Part shown: one piece after another, positions 1 through 11,271 of the stretch
Numbering within the stretch: the stretch's first letter is position 1
Layout of the letters: every line of letters begins with the position of its first letter
DNA from: Elgaria multicarinata webbii
Taxonomy: Eukaryota; Chordata; Lepidosauria; Squamata; Anguidae
Direction: 5' to 3'
Assembly (NCBI RefSeq): GCF_023053635.1
Contig: NC_086172.1
Location: forward strand, 124,719,681-124,783,680
DNA: 64,000 nt
Position numbers and translations under genes: made by a program
The notes under the pieces: model-generated
Told to the model about the DNA's origin: nothing
What the model saw: the letters and a program-made list of their open reading frames with translations, nothing else
Database searches by the model: none

Positions 1-223
1 GAAGAGATGAAAGCCTAAGATAAGATCCAGAAATACTAGCTTAGCTTAATATCATCATACAGAACTTAAAGAAAGTCAGTGTACATTGCTAAAGATGTTT
101 GTGCAAATGAACTATTCTAGTGCAAAAGTTCTTGGCAAGACAGAGTCTTGTTCTGAACAGTTCTTTAACTTTTTTGCAAGTAAAACCAGTTTCACTGTCA
201 AATTCTTGAAAAAACACTTGGGA

Positions 224-229
224 TTTATT
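224..229 (-). terminator. ZFP36L1: Poly(A) signal AATAAA for ZFP36L1
   Basis: The forward strand reads TTTATT, so the sense strand reads AATAAA. Cleavage would fall about 15-25 bases downstream, near 200-210. Its distance from the stop codon fits the expected 3' UTR length. Other AT-rich hexamers in this UTR could serve as alternative signals. Confidence 0.6.
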
Positions 230-731
230 GATTTAAACTGCAAACAGTCGTTACAAAAGATTCTTTTAAATAAACTCACACAAAAGGGGGAAAAAGAAAA
301 AGGCAATGTAGTGAACAGTAATGGGGAAAATTACATTCAATGTGTTCTTTGTGCCAGTAAAGTTTACCTTAAAAGAGGAAACACTCCATTCTTGGAATAC
401 AGAAATGCAAAGACAAACGGTATTTGGAATGTCTTTAAGATAGGCACTTGAAAGCAAAGGGTAGACGTTTTTCCTTTAAATACTTACAAAAAAGAAAAGA
501 AAAAAGGAAGCAGTCTTCCATTTTATCGTCTCACAGCACAGCTTGTGCGTTTACATTCTAGAGGCCCACAGTGAAATCCTCACCCTACTGAAGTCAGTGA
601 CAAAGCTTCCAATGACATCAGCATGGTCAAAATTCCATCCCATCTGGGAGAGGCCTTGTTGGGGCAAAGAGAGGCAAAGAAGCACATTAAACTCAATTTG
701 CAGTCCGACACAAAAAGGGGAACGATCTAAA

Positions 732-738
732 ATAAATA
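732..738 (-). promoter_or_regulatory. AU-rich element heptamer UAUUUAU (1 of 3)
   Basis: Forward ATAAATA, so the ZFP36L1 mRNA sense is UAUUUAU. This is the core motif bound by a single TTP-family zinc finger. It sits in the ZFP36L1 3' UTR and is consistent with negative autoregulation, which is known in the family. Confidence 0.6.
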
Positions 739-951
739 ATCCAAACACAGCTGTTGCATTTTTTTAAATTAATTTTTCATTTTTTTAAAATAAAATAACC
801 AAAAAAGTGTAAAGTTACAAAAAATGTCATTGTAGTATAATATATTAAACTGTGGGGGAGGGGGAAAGAAAAAGACTTCACAATCTTAAGATTAATATGG
901 AAGATCATAATTTAAACATAAAAGAATATATTCTATGAATTCATCATCCAG

Positions 952-958
952 ATAAATA
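952..958 (-). promoter_or_regulatory. AU-rich element heptamer UAUUUAU (2 of 3)
   Basis: Same motif in the same sense as the element at 732-738. It lies 43 bases from the third copy, so the two could act as a pair. Confidence 0.6.
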
Positions 959-994
959 TGAACAAAATTAACAAAAAAAAGCATAGGTTCAGCA

Positions 995-1001
995 ATAAAT
1001 A
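995..1001 (-). promoter_or_regulatory. AU-rich element heptamer UAUUUAU (3 of 3)
   Basis: Third exact heptamer in the mRNA sense, in an A/T-rich setting typical of class I/II AREs. Confidence 0.6.
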
Positions 1002-1804
1002 CGTTTTGATAAGTTAAATAAGCTTTATATTGTTGTGCAGTGACAAGCAAAATTTGCTCTCCAATTTCTGAAAAGTTATACAAAATTAAAAACCCAGGAA
1101 AAAAAATAAAAAAGCTTGGCGTGAGTGCTCTACAGATGGGTCTATTGTACTCTAGAGCAAAACCATTAAAGCTATGACTACTGGAACTTTGTTTACACAG
1201 AACTTGCATGTGTGGAATGAACACCGTTAAACACACCCCTCCCCATTTTGTTGTTGTTGTTGATGAAGATGTCACATGTACACACATGGGGAACTTGTAG
1301 CACCAAAAGCAAGTCTTTCATTGTCCATCTGGCTTCCCTCTCCAGTTCCCAAGTCCCACGCATGTTATAGTTACTGTCCATTTTCAGCTGTTCTTCTGGC
1401 TGACCTGAGTAGTTTCAGGCAAGATTAGTCTTTAAAAGGTAGAAGGGGTTTGATGTTAACAGGTGTCCACATGCCATTATGTCTACAAAACACTAGCCAA
1501 AAGAAGGGAAGTGGGGGAAAGGAAGTAGAAGGATCCTGCATCATGGCCAGTGATGGGAGCTGCTGGTTCCGGATATTCCCTGCACATCTGGAAATGCACA
1601 GAGCTCTATGGAGGCTGCTGGTGCCCTCTGCAGCTGGGGAGGTAATATAGTCACAGTGAACATGTTAAAAGGCACTACATTTGTAAACGATTATCACTTT
1701 TTGTTGTAATTTGGCACTTATGGTTTCAGCCAGTGAGTAGACTCTTGGCAGGTGGACTCTCTTTGTGCTAACATCTAACCCAGAGATGTTAAGAAGACTT
1801 GGGG

Positions 1805-1830
1805 GAGGGAGAGAGAGAGAGAGAGAGAGA
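1805..1830. repeat. (GA)n simple repeat
   Basis: Uninterrupted GA dinucleotides just downstream of the ZFP36L1 stop codon, inside the 3' UTR. In the mRNA this is a (UC)n tract, a possible polypyrimidine-binding-protein site. Confidence 0.9.
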
Positions 1831-1886
1831 TTACAAGCTTAACTTTGTAAAAGAGAGGTGGGAAGAGGCCAAGAGGCAACACCAGG

Positions 1887-4800
1887 TTACTCATCAGAGA
1901 TGGAGAGTCTGCTGAAGATGGGAAGACGTCTTGAGGTGTCCAGGATGGGCGAATCTGAGCCGCTGTGGCTGCTGCTAGAGCTGCTCAGATAGCCTTCATG
2001 GTCAGAGAGGGAGTCCTGAGGACTTGGGGGTGAGTCAAACAGGTTGGGGGATTCAGACATGGGTCTCAGGAGGAAAGCAGTGGGTGAACCCCCACCAGAA
2101 ACCTGTACCCCCATGCTGGGAGCAAAAAGATTGGTCAGCTCCTGGCTGGAGAAGGTGAAGGGATTGCTGGCACAGTCAGTCAGAGTAGGAGAGCCCAGGA
2201 GGTCATCAGCACTCATGATGGGCGGAGGGGTTATCGAAGTAGGGCTGTCCAGCAGCCCATTGGCAGCAACAGCACTTGGGAAACCAGCAAAGCTGAAGCT
2301 GTGTTGGAGGCGGGGTCTTTCGTTGATGGCAGGCTCCCTCCCACCTGCGACCGCCCGCCGCTCCTCAGCATTGTGGATAAAATGACAGCGAGGCCCATAA
2401 GGGCAGAAGCCAATGGTATGGAAAGTGCGGCAGAGCTCTGTCTTGTACTTGGGGTGGCGGGTCAGGCTCCGCAGCTCGTGGATGCCATGGGCAAACTGGC
2501 ACTTGTCTCCATATTTGCAGGCCCCGTTCTCCTCGAAGGGGCGGCACAGCTCTGTCTTGTAGCGACTTGAGTTGACTTGGCCTCCAGGTTGCTTTTGCTG
2601 AAGTAGTCGCTCACCACCTTCAGAGAAGGAGCGATCCCGAAAGCGATTCTCCCTGGGGCCCAAGGCTGAGGCTGGCTCCCCCTTGAGGCTGCTAAGGAGC
2701 TGGGCTTGGTGGAACTTGGAATTCGGCAAGGTGACAGAATGCCTCCTGGGGAAACCCCCGCCAGCCGGAGTTCCCACTGCCTTCCTGTCCAAGAGACACC
2801 CTCCAACAGCTGAGGGGTTGTAGTTCAGCATCTTGTTACTCTGCAAGTAGGAAGCAAGAAAGCAGTCAGAGACCCAAAGTCCTCAACAACCTTTTAGTTA
2901 TACTTTGAAATGCAGCCTAAACTTGGCCTCTGCACTGCCCTCTCTGTGTATCTGCGCAAGAGACTTGACACGAGTCACTAGACCAAGCCCTACTCAGTGT
3001 CACAGGCTCATCAAGGTAAAGAAAGGGCACAAACCCAAACATGAGTTTATGGCTACCATGAAACAGCCATATAACAAAGTGCTTCCAATCAGCACAGAGA
3101 ACAATGCTGCTATACAACAGCCTTTGCCTCAGGTTCATTTGTTCCAGCCACATCAACGAATCATATTTTGTTTCTCTGCCTTAGGCAAGGCCCTAGCGGC
3201 CTATCTAACCACTCCTAAAGCAGCTGTAAGAGCCACATCCCCAGAGCATACTACTTTCCCAGTTTTAGTCTTCCACCATAATTTATGCCCAAGAGCCTAA
3301 TAATTAATTTCTTCCAAATCTCTTGGCATATTGTTCAACCCATACTCCAATGGTCCTCCAGTTTGAAAGAATCAGGCATTTTATGGGTAGGAGGTGAAGG
3401 GAAGGCATGTTTAGCTATTATGACTTTGTAAGTCTGTTATATAAAACAGATCTCTTTCTGGAGCCCAAAAGGTTCTGTCTCAGAGGGTGGGTGGAAAGTG
3501 GACTTAAATCGAAAGGCGATGTGAGACTTTGGGAAACACACTAGCTACTAATCTAAATTAATCCCATCCCGTTTACTCCACCTCCTGCACAGGAATTGCA
3601 TTTCATGTGATCCATGGCAGATTTCACCCATAACCACAAGAGGATTCCTTTACAAGTAGCCTTTTGGCTGTAAAGAAAGTCTGCAGCCTCAGCTTTAAAC
3701 GGCTTTAAAGTATAAGAGAATGAAAGAAACGTTGGGGTAGGGTAGAGGAAAGTATATATTTTACACTTATTCTAGAAGCCTTCTTTTCCCAGAGTTACTA
3801 TTGTGTGGCCAGATTTCACACATTTAAAACTAAAGAAGCAAACTAGATACAGAACCAGGTTAACTCCGCTTTGAAAAGCATTGGAAGTTTCCGAGAAAGC
3901 AGAAACAATTGTGCAACTTCAGAATTTCAACTGTTTCAGGAAGACATTGTTCTCAAAAAAGAAACCTAGTACATGGCTTTCCCACCACGTTATGCTCTAA
4001 CCAGTGAGCAACACTCCTCTGACGTGGTCATAAAATGGGGGAAATGCATACAGGCAAGGACTTTGGCTAAACAAAGATAAGCTCTAGAGAAAGAGAAAAG
4101 CCAAGCCACATGAGTGGGATGCGAGATAAGGGAGGCAAACTGCAGAAAAAGCAAACTGTAAGGGCTGCAAAACTAGAGGCGGGAGGGGGGCGGGGTCACT
4201 GCCTGCTAACGTTATTTTGCAGAAGCCTCAGCCCGGACACACATGATTTCCCTCTTCCAACACGAAGAGAACCATAAACGTGAAGCGGCTTCAGATCAGA
4301 CTCGCGAGGAATCGTGACAACAGCCATCTTTCCCCACCCCGAATAGGCAATTAGATGTGTGGCAAGCAAGGCATACACTTTCCAACACACACTCTGAAAC
4401 AGAGTTCCAGTGAATGCTAGAGGCTGGTTCTGCTCTCCGAAGCGCACAAGTTATTTCAGTTTTACATTCCACAACATTGCGGGAGGAGAAGGGGGTGGGG
4501 GCGGCAGGGAGAGAACACGCCTTAGTTCAAAGTACAGAATCTACGATGTAGGGCGACTTCCAGGAGAAACGAGGCTGCAATCCTAAACACGTTTTCAGAT
4601 CCATGCAAATAGAGAGCCAGTAACTTTTCCACAGATTTTCACACACACGGCTTCACACATTCGAAAGGCTTTCAGACTTTAAGAAAAGGAGGAAGGCGCA
4701 GCCGTTTAAGCTGGTTACAAAGAAAGAAATGCTGCATTCCAAAACGGTTGCCATGCAATCCCAGCAATTCATTGAAGACATCTAGAAAGTTTATTTTGAG

Positions 4801-5269
4801 AAAGCACCCGATTTTCAAGGACTTGAAAGTGAAGGAAAGTCAAAGACAACCAAACAAAATTATGCACACTAGTAGCAGAGAAAGCTGCCTTGAAAAAAAA
4901 CCCCTTTAAACAGCGTTTTATTAAAGCTTTTGGCGCAGCACCCAACCTTAACTTCTTCCTAGGCAAGTCTCCTAAATACGTTATCAGGACTACACACTAG
5001 TTACAATCCCAAACAAATCTTGTGTTGCTTAAAACAGACGCACCCCACAATCCCTCGATGTCTTAACTGTTGAATATGGAAGAAAAACGGGATGGGGTGT
5101 GTGTCAGATGCAGAGTGAGAGATCAATAGCTTTTAGTTTCCTTAGACAATCGAAAAAGTTTTCCCCCACCGCTTTTTTTAAGTTTTGGAAGAGAATACGG
5201 GAGGCAACTTACTTTGCATAAAACTTCACTCAGCTCAAAGATGGTTGGAGACACGAGGGCTGTAGACAT
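1887..5269 (-). CDS. ZFP36L1: ZFP36L1, CCCH zinc-finger mRNA decay factor; spliced CDS join(1887..2840, 5213..5269) on the minus strand
   Basis: This gene encodes a cytoplasmic RNA-binding protein of the TTP family. Such proteins bind UAUUUAU elements in mRNA 3' UTRs and recruit CCR4-NOT deadenylase. Exon 1 (5213-5269) encodes [19 protein letters not shown] and ends at a GTAAG donor. Exon 2 starts at 2840 after TTGCAG and runs to a stop at 1887-1889. The product is 336 residues; human ZFP36L1 has 338. Two tandem CX8CX5CX3H fingers are intact, with ligands C118/C127/C133/H137 and C156/C165/C171/H175. Each is preceded by the family lead-in RYKTEL or KYKTEL, with the usual 18-residue spacing. 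Also visible are the N-terminal leucine-rich export-signal-like segment, the RRHSVTLP and RSFSEGG segments that are 14-3-3/kinase sites in the family, and the C-terminal CNOT1-binding tail [14 protein letters not shown]. The start is chosen by homology; exon 2 alone has no authentic ATG at its 5' edge. ZFP36 and ZFP36L2 were considered, but near-identity to ZFP36L1 outside the fingers settles the call. Confidence 0.97.
2841..5212 (-). other. ZFP36L1: ZFP36L1 single intron (2.4 kb)
   Basis: Bounded by GTAAGTT at the exon 1 side (donor at 5211-5212) and TTGCAG at 2841-2846. It joins codon AAA to AGT in phase 0, which matches the intron position known for ZFP36 family genes. No LINE, SINE or MITE was recognised inside it. 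That contrasts with the repeat-dense intergenic DNA and suggests constraint or simply a young, compact intron. Confidence 0.9.
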
Positions 5270-5440
5270 CTTCAGCTAACAAAAAGAGGGATGAAAGTGT
5301 GGAACAATTCTAATTGAAAAATAAAATGAATCACAGTGTTGCAAGGCACAGCCTCCAGTTTCCCTGGAATGGACTCCTTTTACCCCCTCCAGCTCCAACA
5401 ATTCTCCTTTCTCCTTCCAAAGAAGTTTGCGTAAAGCTCG

Positions 5441-5450
5441 ATTTATAAAG
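5441..5450 (-). promoter_or_regulatory. ZFP36L1: TATA box of ZFP36L1
   Basis: The minus strand reads CTTTATAAAT about 172-181 bases upstream of the start codon. Transcription would start about 25-31 bases downstream, near 5410-5416, giving a 5' UTR of roughly 145 bases. A TATA promoter fits the immediate-early behaviour of this gene family. Confidence 0.75.
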
Positions 5451-5525
5451 TTTCAGCCCTTACCCCATGGGAGGAGCTCCAACTTCATTTAAATGAGCGA
5501 GGAGGAATGGGGGGAGGGAGCTGCC

Positions 5526-5545
5526 TGACGTGAAAACTTGAGTCA
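5526..5545 (-). promoter_or_regulatory. ZFP36L1: CRE-like and AP-1 sites upstream of the ZFP36L1 TATA box
   Basis: TGACGTGA at 5526-5533 is CRE-like. TGAGTCA at 5539-5545 is a perfect AP-1 site. Both lie about 80-100 bases upstream of the TATA box, where activator sites of stimulus-responsive promoters usually sit. They fit induction by cAMP, PMA or growth factors, as known for the family. Binding is inferred from the motifs only. Confidence 0.6.
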
Positions 5546-8500
5546 CCCATGCGGTCAAATCTACCAAAACTTTCAAGGAGGGCGAAAAAAGGGGGAGGGG
5601 GAGTACTTTAAGGCAGTCTCTAAACGAAGCTTGTTGTTTTTAAAGGGGGGGGAGTTTTAAGGAGTGCGGCACTGTTTGTGCAAGTTACCTCTAATTAGAA
5701 AGCGAGGGAGGGGAAGGACTCGAGAAGTCTCTTTTGTCAAGACTTGAATGCAACATGTGACGCTATTCACTTCACCCGCTCTGGCCTGCCGCCCCCCTTC
5801 TTTTTCAGCTTAAAGGCGGGATCAACTGTTTTCCTCGCGCAAAACTTTCAGGTCTTCCTTTGAAACGCTTTTCTGGGTATCTTGGTTACTTCATTTTCTT
5901 CGTTCCTCCATGTTGCTGAGAAAACAAAGGAGAACCTAGACTTTTCACTTTTAACACCGAACAAGAGAAAAAAAGTGTATTTGATCACGTGCGCAGTTAG
6001 GCTCGAAACCGCACGTCCACTTACTTGGGAAGTAAATCAATTGAATTCACCAAGACTTCCTTCTGAGTAAGCACCGCAAGAATAGGAACAGGCTGCGCGG
6101 CTGTGACTGCAGGCACGATTACTTGGAAGTTAAGTTCTGTTAAAATCAAAGGGCTGGCTTCCGTGTAAGCGTGTGTAAGCGCTGGGATATATACAAGAAA
6201 GAACTTGCAAAGTTTTCACCCCCTTTTGCCGAGGAGTCTGAAGCTAAAATGTGCAAGTTACAGACGGGGTGGGTGGGGAAGTGTGTTCGCCCTTACTTTG
6301 CCTTTCTTTTATTTTTACAGTACTGAAGTTCTAGTCTTTTATTAAAAATAAATAAATCCGGTCGTCTTCGCGGAAACATAGTGTATCAGTCTTGGAATCA
6401 AAATCAGTATCTGAAAGCTACTGCAAACAGATCTGTAAGAAGAGGGAGCGTGGGCGGGGGACAAGAAAGTCGATAAAGCCCTGAGAGACGTTTTCCTACT
6501 TAAGTCTTTTCTGGAAGTAGTCTTGCAGGGCTTCCTCGAGTTCCGCCCCCCTCACGGGGGTGGGTGGGTTACAGACCAGTTTGTAATGGTTTTCTCAAAT
6601 ACTGATTTTGATTCCACCGTGGCGTTGATAAATTTCATGAAAATGCGAACGATTCTTTTAAATGTCTGTGTTTGAACAATGGCCGACTTATCTTTCTGCT
6701 TTGTTTGTTCCCGTTCGCTCCATGCCTTTTAATTATTTAGCAGATAGTTTCCCGATTTATTCAGATTTTATTTCATGCATATATTTTTGGCGGGATTGAG
6801 TTAGGGTCACATGCACAGGAACGTGACACACGGTCGGTCTCTATCAGACACAACACAGAGGGCCCTACTCCGTAATTTGCATCTAGGAGAGAAAGTCGAT
6901 TGCGCTCTACGCCCTTCCCCAACACTCTCCCCTGCGTCCTTAAGTTGTGGAATACAAGGTTAGAGTGAAGTGGAAACACCAGTCTTGCTTTCCTTCCGAT
7001 TTCCATGTGCCCTGGTTACAGCAAAGTGTCACCCCCGCAAGCCCGCAGATGTTTATGGGACAATATTTTAAAAATGCTCGGCCTGGCTGTTACGAAACCG
7101 CGCGCCTGAAGTGCATTTTCCATTGCGACGCAATGAGGCCACTTGCTAACAGCGCTTTCTGCGCTTATATCTCGTTCACCTCGCACCGCTTTCCTTCCTC
7201 TCCCCCGGGAACATAATTTGAAGAGGCGTCGTTTATGCAGGCCGTTTCCCAACTCCGAAAAACTTCCCAGTTTAAGGCAGCCTTGCCTCTGGTCTGCTTT
7301 GATTTAAATGGATTGCCTCCATTTTTACGGCACCCTGCTGCCTTCGCATTTTTGCAAGCTGAATCGCTGCACGTTGATTCACAACCCCTCCGTCGCCTTC
7401 CTCCCCCGCTCGCCCACCCCTTTCCCTTCCAGCGTTACTCCTTTTTTTCCGTTTCGTTGGAAACTGGTAAGTTTCTGGTGTAGGAAACAGCCCACACTCG
7501 CACTCTCGTAAATAGCTCAAACGTGTTACTAGTTACAAGAGGATGTTTGCATACTGTCATTTCTCCCTCTCCTCCCCCCCCCCCCCCGGCCTCCACAAGC
7601 CGAATGAAACTGTTTTATATAGCATTTTCTTTTTCAAATAATCAGTCCCAGACACAAAAGCATGGCGCGGGAACTTTCATTTTAACTTTAGTTTGTGCTT
7701 GGCAGGGGAACTTTTCTACAAAGGCGGGGCCGCCGCCTTGTTTAGTGCTCTGCCACGCCAAGCTCGTAAAGGAAGGAAATAGCTGAGGGGAAAAGGGGCT
7801 TTTGCAGCGACTGGAAAGGTGGGGGGGGAGGGAGAGAGAAAGCGAGAGACTCGGAAATGGCCCCTCCCGTTTTGTAAAGCACAACTCGAAGGTTGTGAGT
7901 TAGTGAGAAGCTCCTCCTTTTCAAGGACTGCCTGTCGGCGGAAGTGGCTGGAACCGCCTTCTTTCTACGGCCTAAAGGTTGTTTTCACAAGTGACGCTTA
8001 AATCGTTCTTTAAAGCTTCCATCTGTACTTTGGCTGTGAGCGCTGTTTTCTAGAGTAAAAACTTGACTTAAAATGTATTTACTTTATATCCTTGTTGTTC
8101 ATTTGTAGACTAGAACCCAGCTTTATAAAAGTGTTCACTCAGAAGTAAACCCATCCCATTGAATCCAATAGTTCGTAGTTCTCATTAGTTTGCTATTCCG
8201 GGGGCTTGTAAAACTTGCTAAACTTCAGAGCTATACAGTTAAAGTGAGGAATCCCAACAAGTATGCCTTGCTCCAAATCCCTGTTCTGTTTGCTCCTGTC
8301 TAGCAATTTGCCTAAAGGTGAATGAGGGGCTGTGATCTCCCTGGGAGGGCTTAATTTAGCTTTAGCTGGTGGCCCCCATGGGAGCCCCTGGGAAGTGTGT
8401 GGCTTTGCCATGTCCACAGCTTGGCAGCATTCACAGAAAAGCAAACACCACTGGTGTTAACTTGTCGAGGGACTGACTGTCTATAATACTGATTTGTATA

Positions 8501-8815
8501 AGTGCAGTGTCTCAAAAATATTGCCATGGTTGTACAAATCTAGACAGTCATGTGCACTGCTTAGCCTCATCCCCAACAGCTCTGCACACTTCTGAAGTGC
8601 TCACAACCTCACAACTAATGTGAATTAGCTGGAACACTGCATTGTTCAAACCAGTACACAACCCATATTTGTGTGAGTATGTTATCTTGCCTGCAGGGAC
8701 TGAGAAACAAGGCTTCAGACTTCTCTTATACCGCAAGCTCTGTCTAATGAGCCAAAATAGAGAGAGTGATCGAGTTCATGCTACAAGGCAACTCAACCTA
8801 TGAAATAAGCCACAC
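5546..8815. other. ZFP36L1 upstream flank, nearly repeat-free, with scattered CpG
   Basis: About 3.2 kb without any LINE, SINE or MITE that I recognise apart from a possible MITE-like scrap near 8130-8170. CpG dinucleotides are more common than in the middle of the window (for example 5590-5850, 7080-7220 and 7710-7960). It has poly-G, poly-C and pyrimidine-rich tracts (7561-7590). Open reading frames here are short and overlap on both strands, with no known domain. Most likely promoter-proximal regulatory DNA, possibly with a divergent non-coding transcript. Confidence 0.45.
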
Positions 8816-8818
8816 ACT

Positions 8819-8920
8819 ATGGCTGAGTTTGGACGACACGCTATTCAATGGTTGTTTTCCATTTTCTTCCTGTTACACCCCACCCCCTGTTGATTAGCGT
8901 ATTGTCCGAACTGAGCCTAT
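8819..8920. mobile_element. Short MITE, hAT-like fold-back
   Basis: Imperfect terminal inverted repeats of about 25 bases (around 8819-8843 and 8895-8920) share the core GGACRAYACGCTA. No coding capacity. The ends resemble those of the longer element at 36373-36638, so they are probably one family. Confidence 0.5.
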
Positions 8921-8980
8921 GGGTTGTTGGAACAACCCATGGTGAACTTGACAGGCAATTGGGCTCACCATGGGTTGTTC
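8921..8980. repeat. Inverted repeat / hairpin next to the MITE
   Basis: A perfect 15-base inverted repeat (8931-8945 and 8965-8979, arm AACAACCCATGGTGA) with a 19-base loop. The arm sequence recurs loosely at 9370-9500 and 36400-36560, so this is probably a piece of the same MITE family. Confidence 0.6.
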
Positions 8981-9241
8981 TCCACTCTTTCCTCCTCGGT
9001 CTTTCTACTGGCCCCGGCAGATATTTCAGGGGATTGGCGATAGAACGTGTCTTGTCTGCCACAAAGTTCTCTTCTCTGTGGGAAGTCTTTTCCACAGAGA
9101 TCTATACATAACTCTCTTTTTGGTCCCTTTCCCACTAACCACAGCAATCTTTGACAGCTCCTTTGACAGCTTTCAAATGTAGTCATGTTTACTTCCAATG
9201 CATGCGAAAGGGGAGAGTGGATGTTAGATGTCTATGAAAAT

Positions 9242-9287
9242 GACATGCTGAGGACTTGGGCAAGTGGCATGCTGAGGACTTGGGCAC
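9242..9287. repeat. Two-copy tandem duplication, about 24-base unit
   Basis: The segment CATGCTGAGGACTTGGGC occurs twice in direct succession. Confidence 0.8.
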
Positions 9288-9426
9288 TCCAAAAGTATAT
9301 ATAACCCAAGTTATGTTGGCATTGGTGGGTTCAGAAGACACTCCAACCCTCCATAGCATAAACCCCCCAACAACAAGCCGTAGTTGTTAGGGTGGTTTGT
9401 TGCCACCCTACCCTGTGGGAATCAGT

Positions 9427-9498
9427 CTGGGTTCGCACAACATGACAACCTACTGTGGCTTGTCAACCACAATGGGTTGTTGTGTCATGCAAACCCAG
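9427..9498. mobile_element. 72-bp fold-back MITE
   Basis: Ends CTGGGTTCGCACAACATGAC and its near-complement form terminal inverted repeats of about 25 bases. No coding capacity. Same style as the elements at 8819 and 36373. Confidence 0.55.
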
Positions 9499-9916
9499 TC
9501 ATTCTGTGTAACTACATTGGATTACACAATGGTAATGCAACAGTCCAATCCAAGAACCAACCAGTTCTTTTATCCCTCCCTCTTTCTCTTCCCCCCTCTC
9601 TATATATATGATTACATTTTTTTCATTGCCACAAGTGAGAGTAAAGGCAACAATCGGAGAATGTTGTCTTATGCTGTTGCTCTCTGGATCTGCAAATTTT
9701 CTTGGACTCAGTGCCTTTTAAAAGCCCTTTTAATTGTTATTTCAGGAACTTTCCCAAGATTGCCAAGTTCAAAAGAGGGTGGTAGAAAATTATTTCACCA
9801 CTAAGATAATTTGAGCCTGCATTTTTATAGGCCTATCTCTCCTTGTCAACAATTATCAGTTTAAGGGGGTGGGGGGAGAGAAGAGGCAAAAGTGGTGTTT
9901 AAGTAGGAAAACTCTC

Positions 9917-9918
<2 letters not shown>

Positions 9919-9949
<31 letters not shown>
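9919..9949. repeat. (TG)n microsatellite
   Basis: Uninterrupted TG dinucleotides. Confidence 0.95.
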
Positions 9950-9951
<2 letters not shown>

Positions 9952-10261
9952 GCTCCATGGATTGGGAGCTGGAGACATGGTATTACAGGGCTTCTACCCT
10001 TGCCTTCAGGGCCAGTTTTAGAAAGTAGCTTTGAAGGCTTTCTACTAAGCCTCTTGACATTTGTGCTGTGGGGTACTGTGGATTGGTGGCTTGGATCTTG
10101 AAATTAGGGGAGTGGCTGGCTCTGGATATCATTATTTGCATACGCCCTGAAGGAATAGGTACAGAAATGGCTGCACTGAGTTGGAGTGACTTCTAATAGC
10201 TACAACTGGTTCGGCAGCTACAGATATTTTTGGACAGGGATAGACTGGCCACAATAATTCA

Positions 10262-10706
10262 AGTCGTGGCCCCTGTCTTTACAGCGGCGCTTTGCCTTGT
10301 GCCCGCACTTGCGTTCCTTCCCAACATCTGCATGGGAAGGAATGCAAGTGCAAACTTTTCCAGTCTTTAAAAGTAAAAAACAAAATGGAGGGGGGAGGGA
10401 GGAGAGGATACAGATAATAAAAATTTAAAAAGGGGGGGACAAACAGGCAGCCATAGGGAGGATGTGAGGAGAGGGGGCAGGGACTCTGGGCAAACCACCT
10501 CTCCTCCCCTCTGTCCGGCTGCCTGTTCCTTCCCCCACATTTATTTTTATTTTTATTATCTGTATCTGCGCAGAAGTGCTGGACTTTTTTGGAGTAGAGA
10601 TTCCAGCGTTTGCCCCCGGATGGCTTCGCAATGGCAGCTCCATCATGTAGATGATGTGCCGCTACTGTGAAGCCATCCCGGGGCAAACCCTTTGTGTAGA
10701 CATGCC
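10262..10706. mobile_element. Fold-back hAT-like MITE with several hairpins
   Basis: Long arms at about 10407-10475 and 10500-10570 are reverse complements, sharing GATACAGATAATAAAAAT and CAGGCAGCC. A separate near-perfect 19-base inverted repeat lies at 10305-10351. The right end reads TGTAGACATGCCCC, like the right end of the element near 15634-15730. Non-coding; the open frames seen on both strands come from the palindrome. Confidence 0.55.
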
Positions 10707-10715
10707 CCTGGTTGG

Positions 10716-11240
10716 ACTATCATAATGTGCTCTACCTGGGGCTGCCCTTGAAGATGGTCTAGAGCTGCATGAATATTGACAGGTTCAGCTGTGCGAGACT
10801 ATATAACATTGGTCTTTAGAGAGTTGCACTGGCTGCCTATTTGTTACTGAGCCCACTTCAGTATTTTAACATATAAAACCCTAAATACAGGAGGACCTTT
10901 GCTTTTATCATCCTGACTTTGAATTGAGATCCGCCACAGAAGTACCTTTGTTTATACCACCATCTAACAAAAGTCTGGACTTCTGTAACTCATAATAGGG
11001 CCTTCCTGGTAGTGGCGCTCTGGTTTTGAAATGCTGGTATCAACATTGGTTAGCCTTTGGTGCTGGTTAAAAACAAGCCTTTTGATTAGATGGTTGGGCT
11101 TATGAATCGGAGCAAGGTAACTGGTGATATATATGGATTTTTTTGATAACTGATCAATTGTGCATTTTATTGGTTTTAATGATATATTGCATATTGTGAT
11201 GAACAGATGGATATATTTTTATATATAACTTAATAAAGAC
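10716..11240 (+). mobile_element. Degenerate L2-like LINE 3' fragment
   Basis: The translation retains broken pieces of the L2 reverse-transcriptase C-terminus (equivalents of YCNALYLGLPLK, HWLP and FKAL motifs). An A/T-rich 3' end follows. Heavily decayed, so among the older copies here. Confidence 0.5.
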
Positions 11241-11271
11241 TAGCTGATTTCACAGGTTTGTTTTAATAATA

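Larger units (their letters stand above)
210..1886 (-). other. ZFP36L1: ZFP36L1 3' untranslated region
   Basis: Runs from the stop codon to a likely poly(A) site. The region is AT-rich and shows no recognisable transposon. Its length of about 1.7 kb is close to the long 3' UTR known for this gene in mammals. It contains a (GA)n run and three AU-rich heptamers, listed separately. The left boundary is inferred from the poly(A) signal and was not observed. Confidence 0.75.

Noticed and set aside
2044-2570. Open frames antisense to ZFP36L1 (113 and 89 residues)
   Set aside because: They are mirror readings of the conserved coding exon and have no domain of their own.
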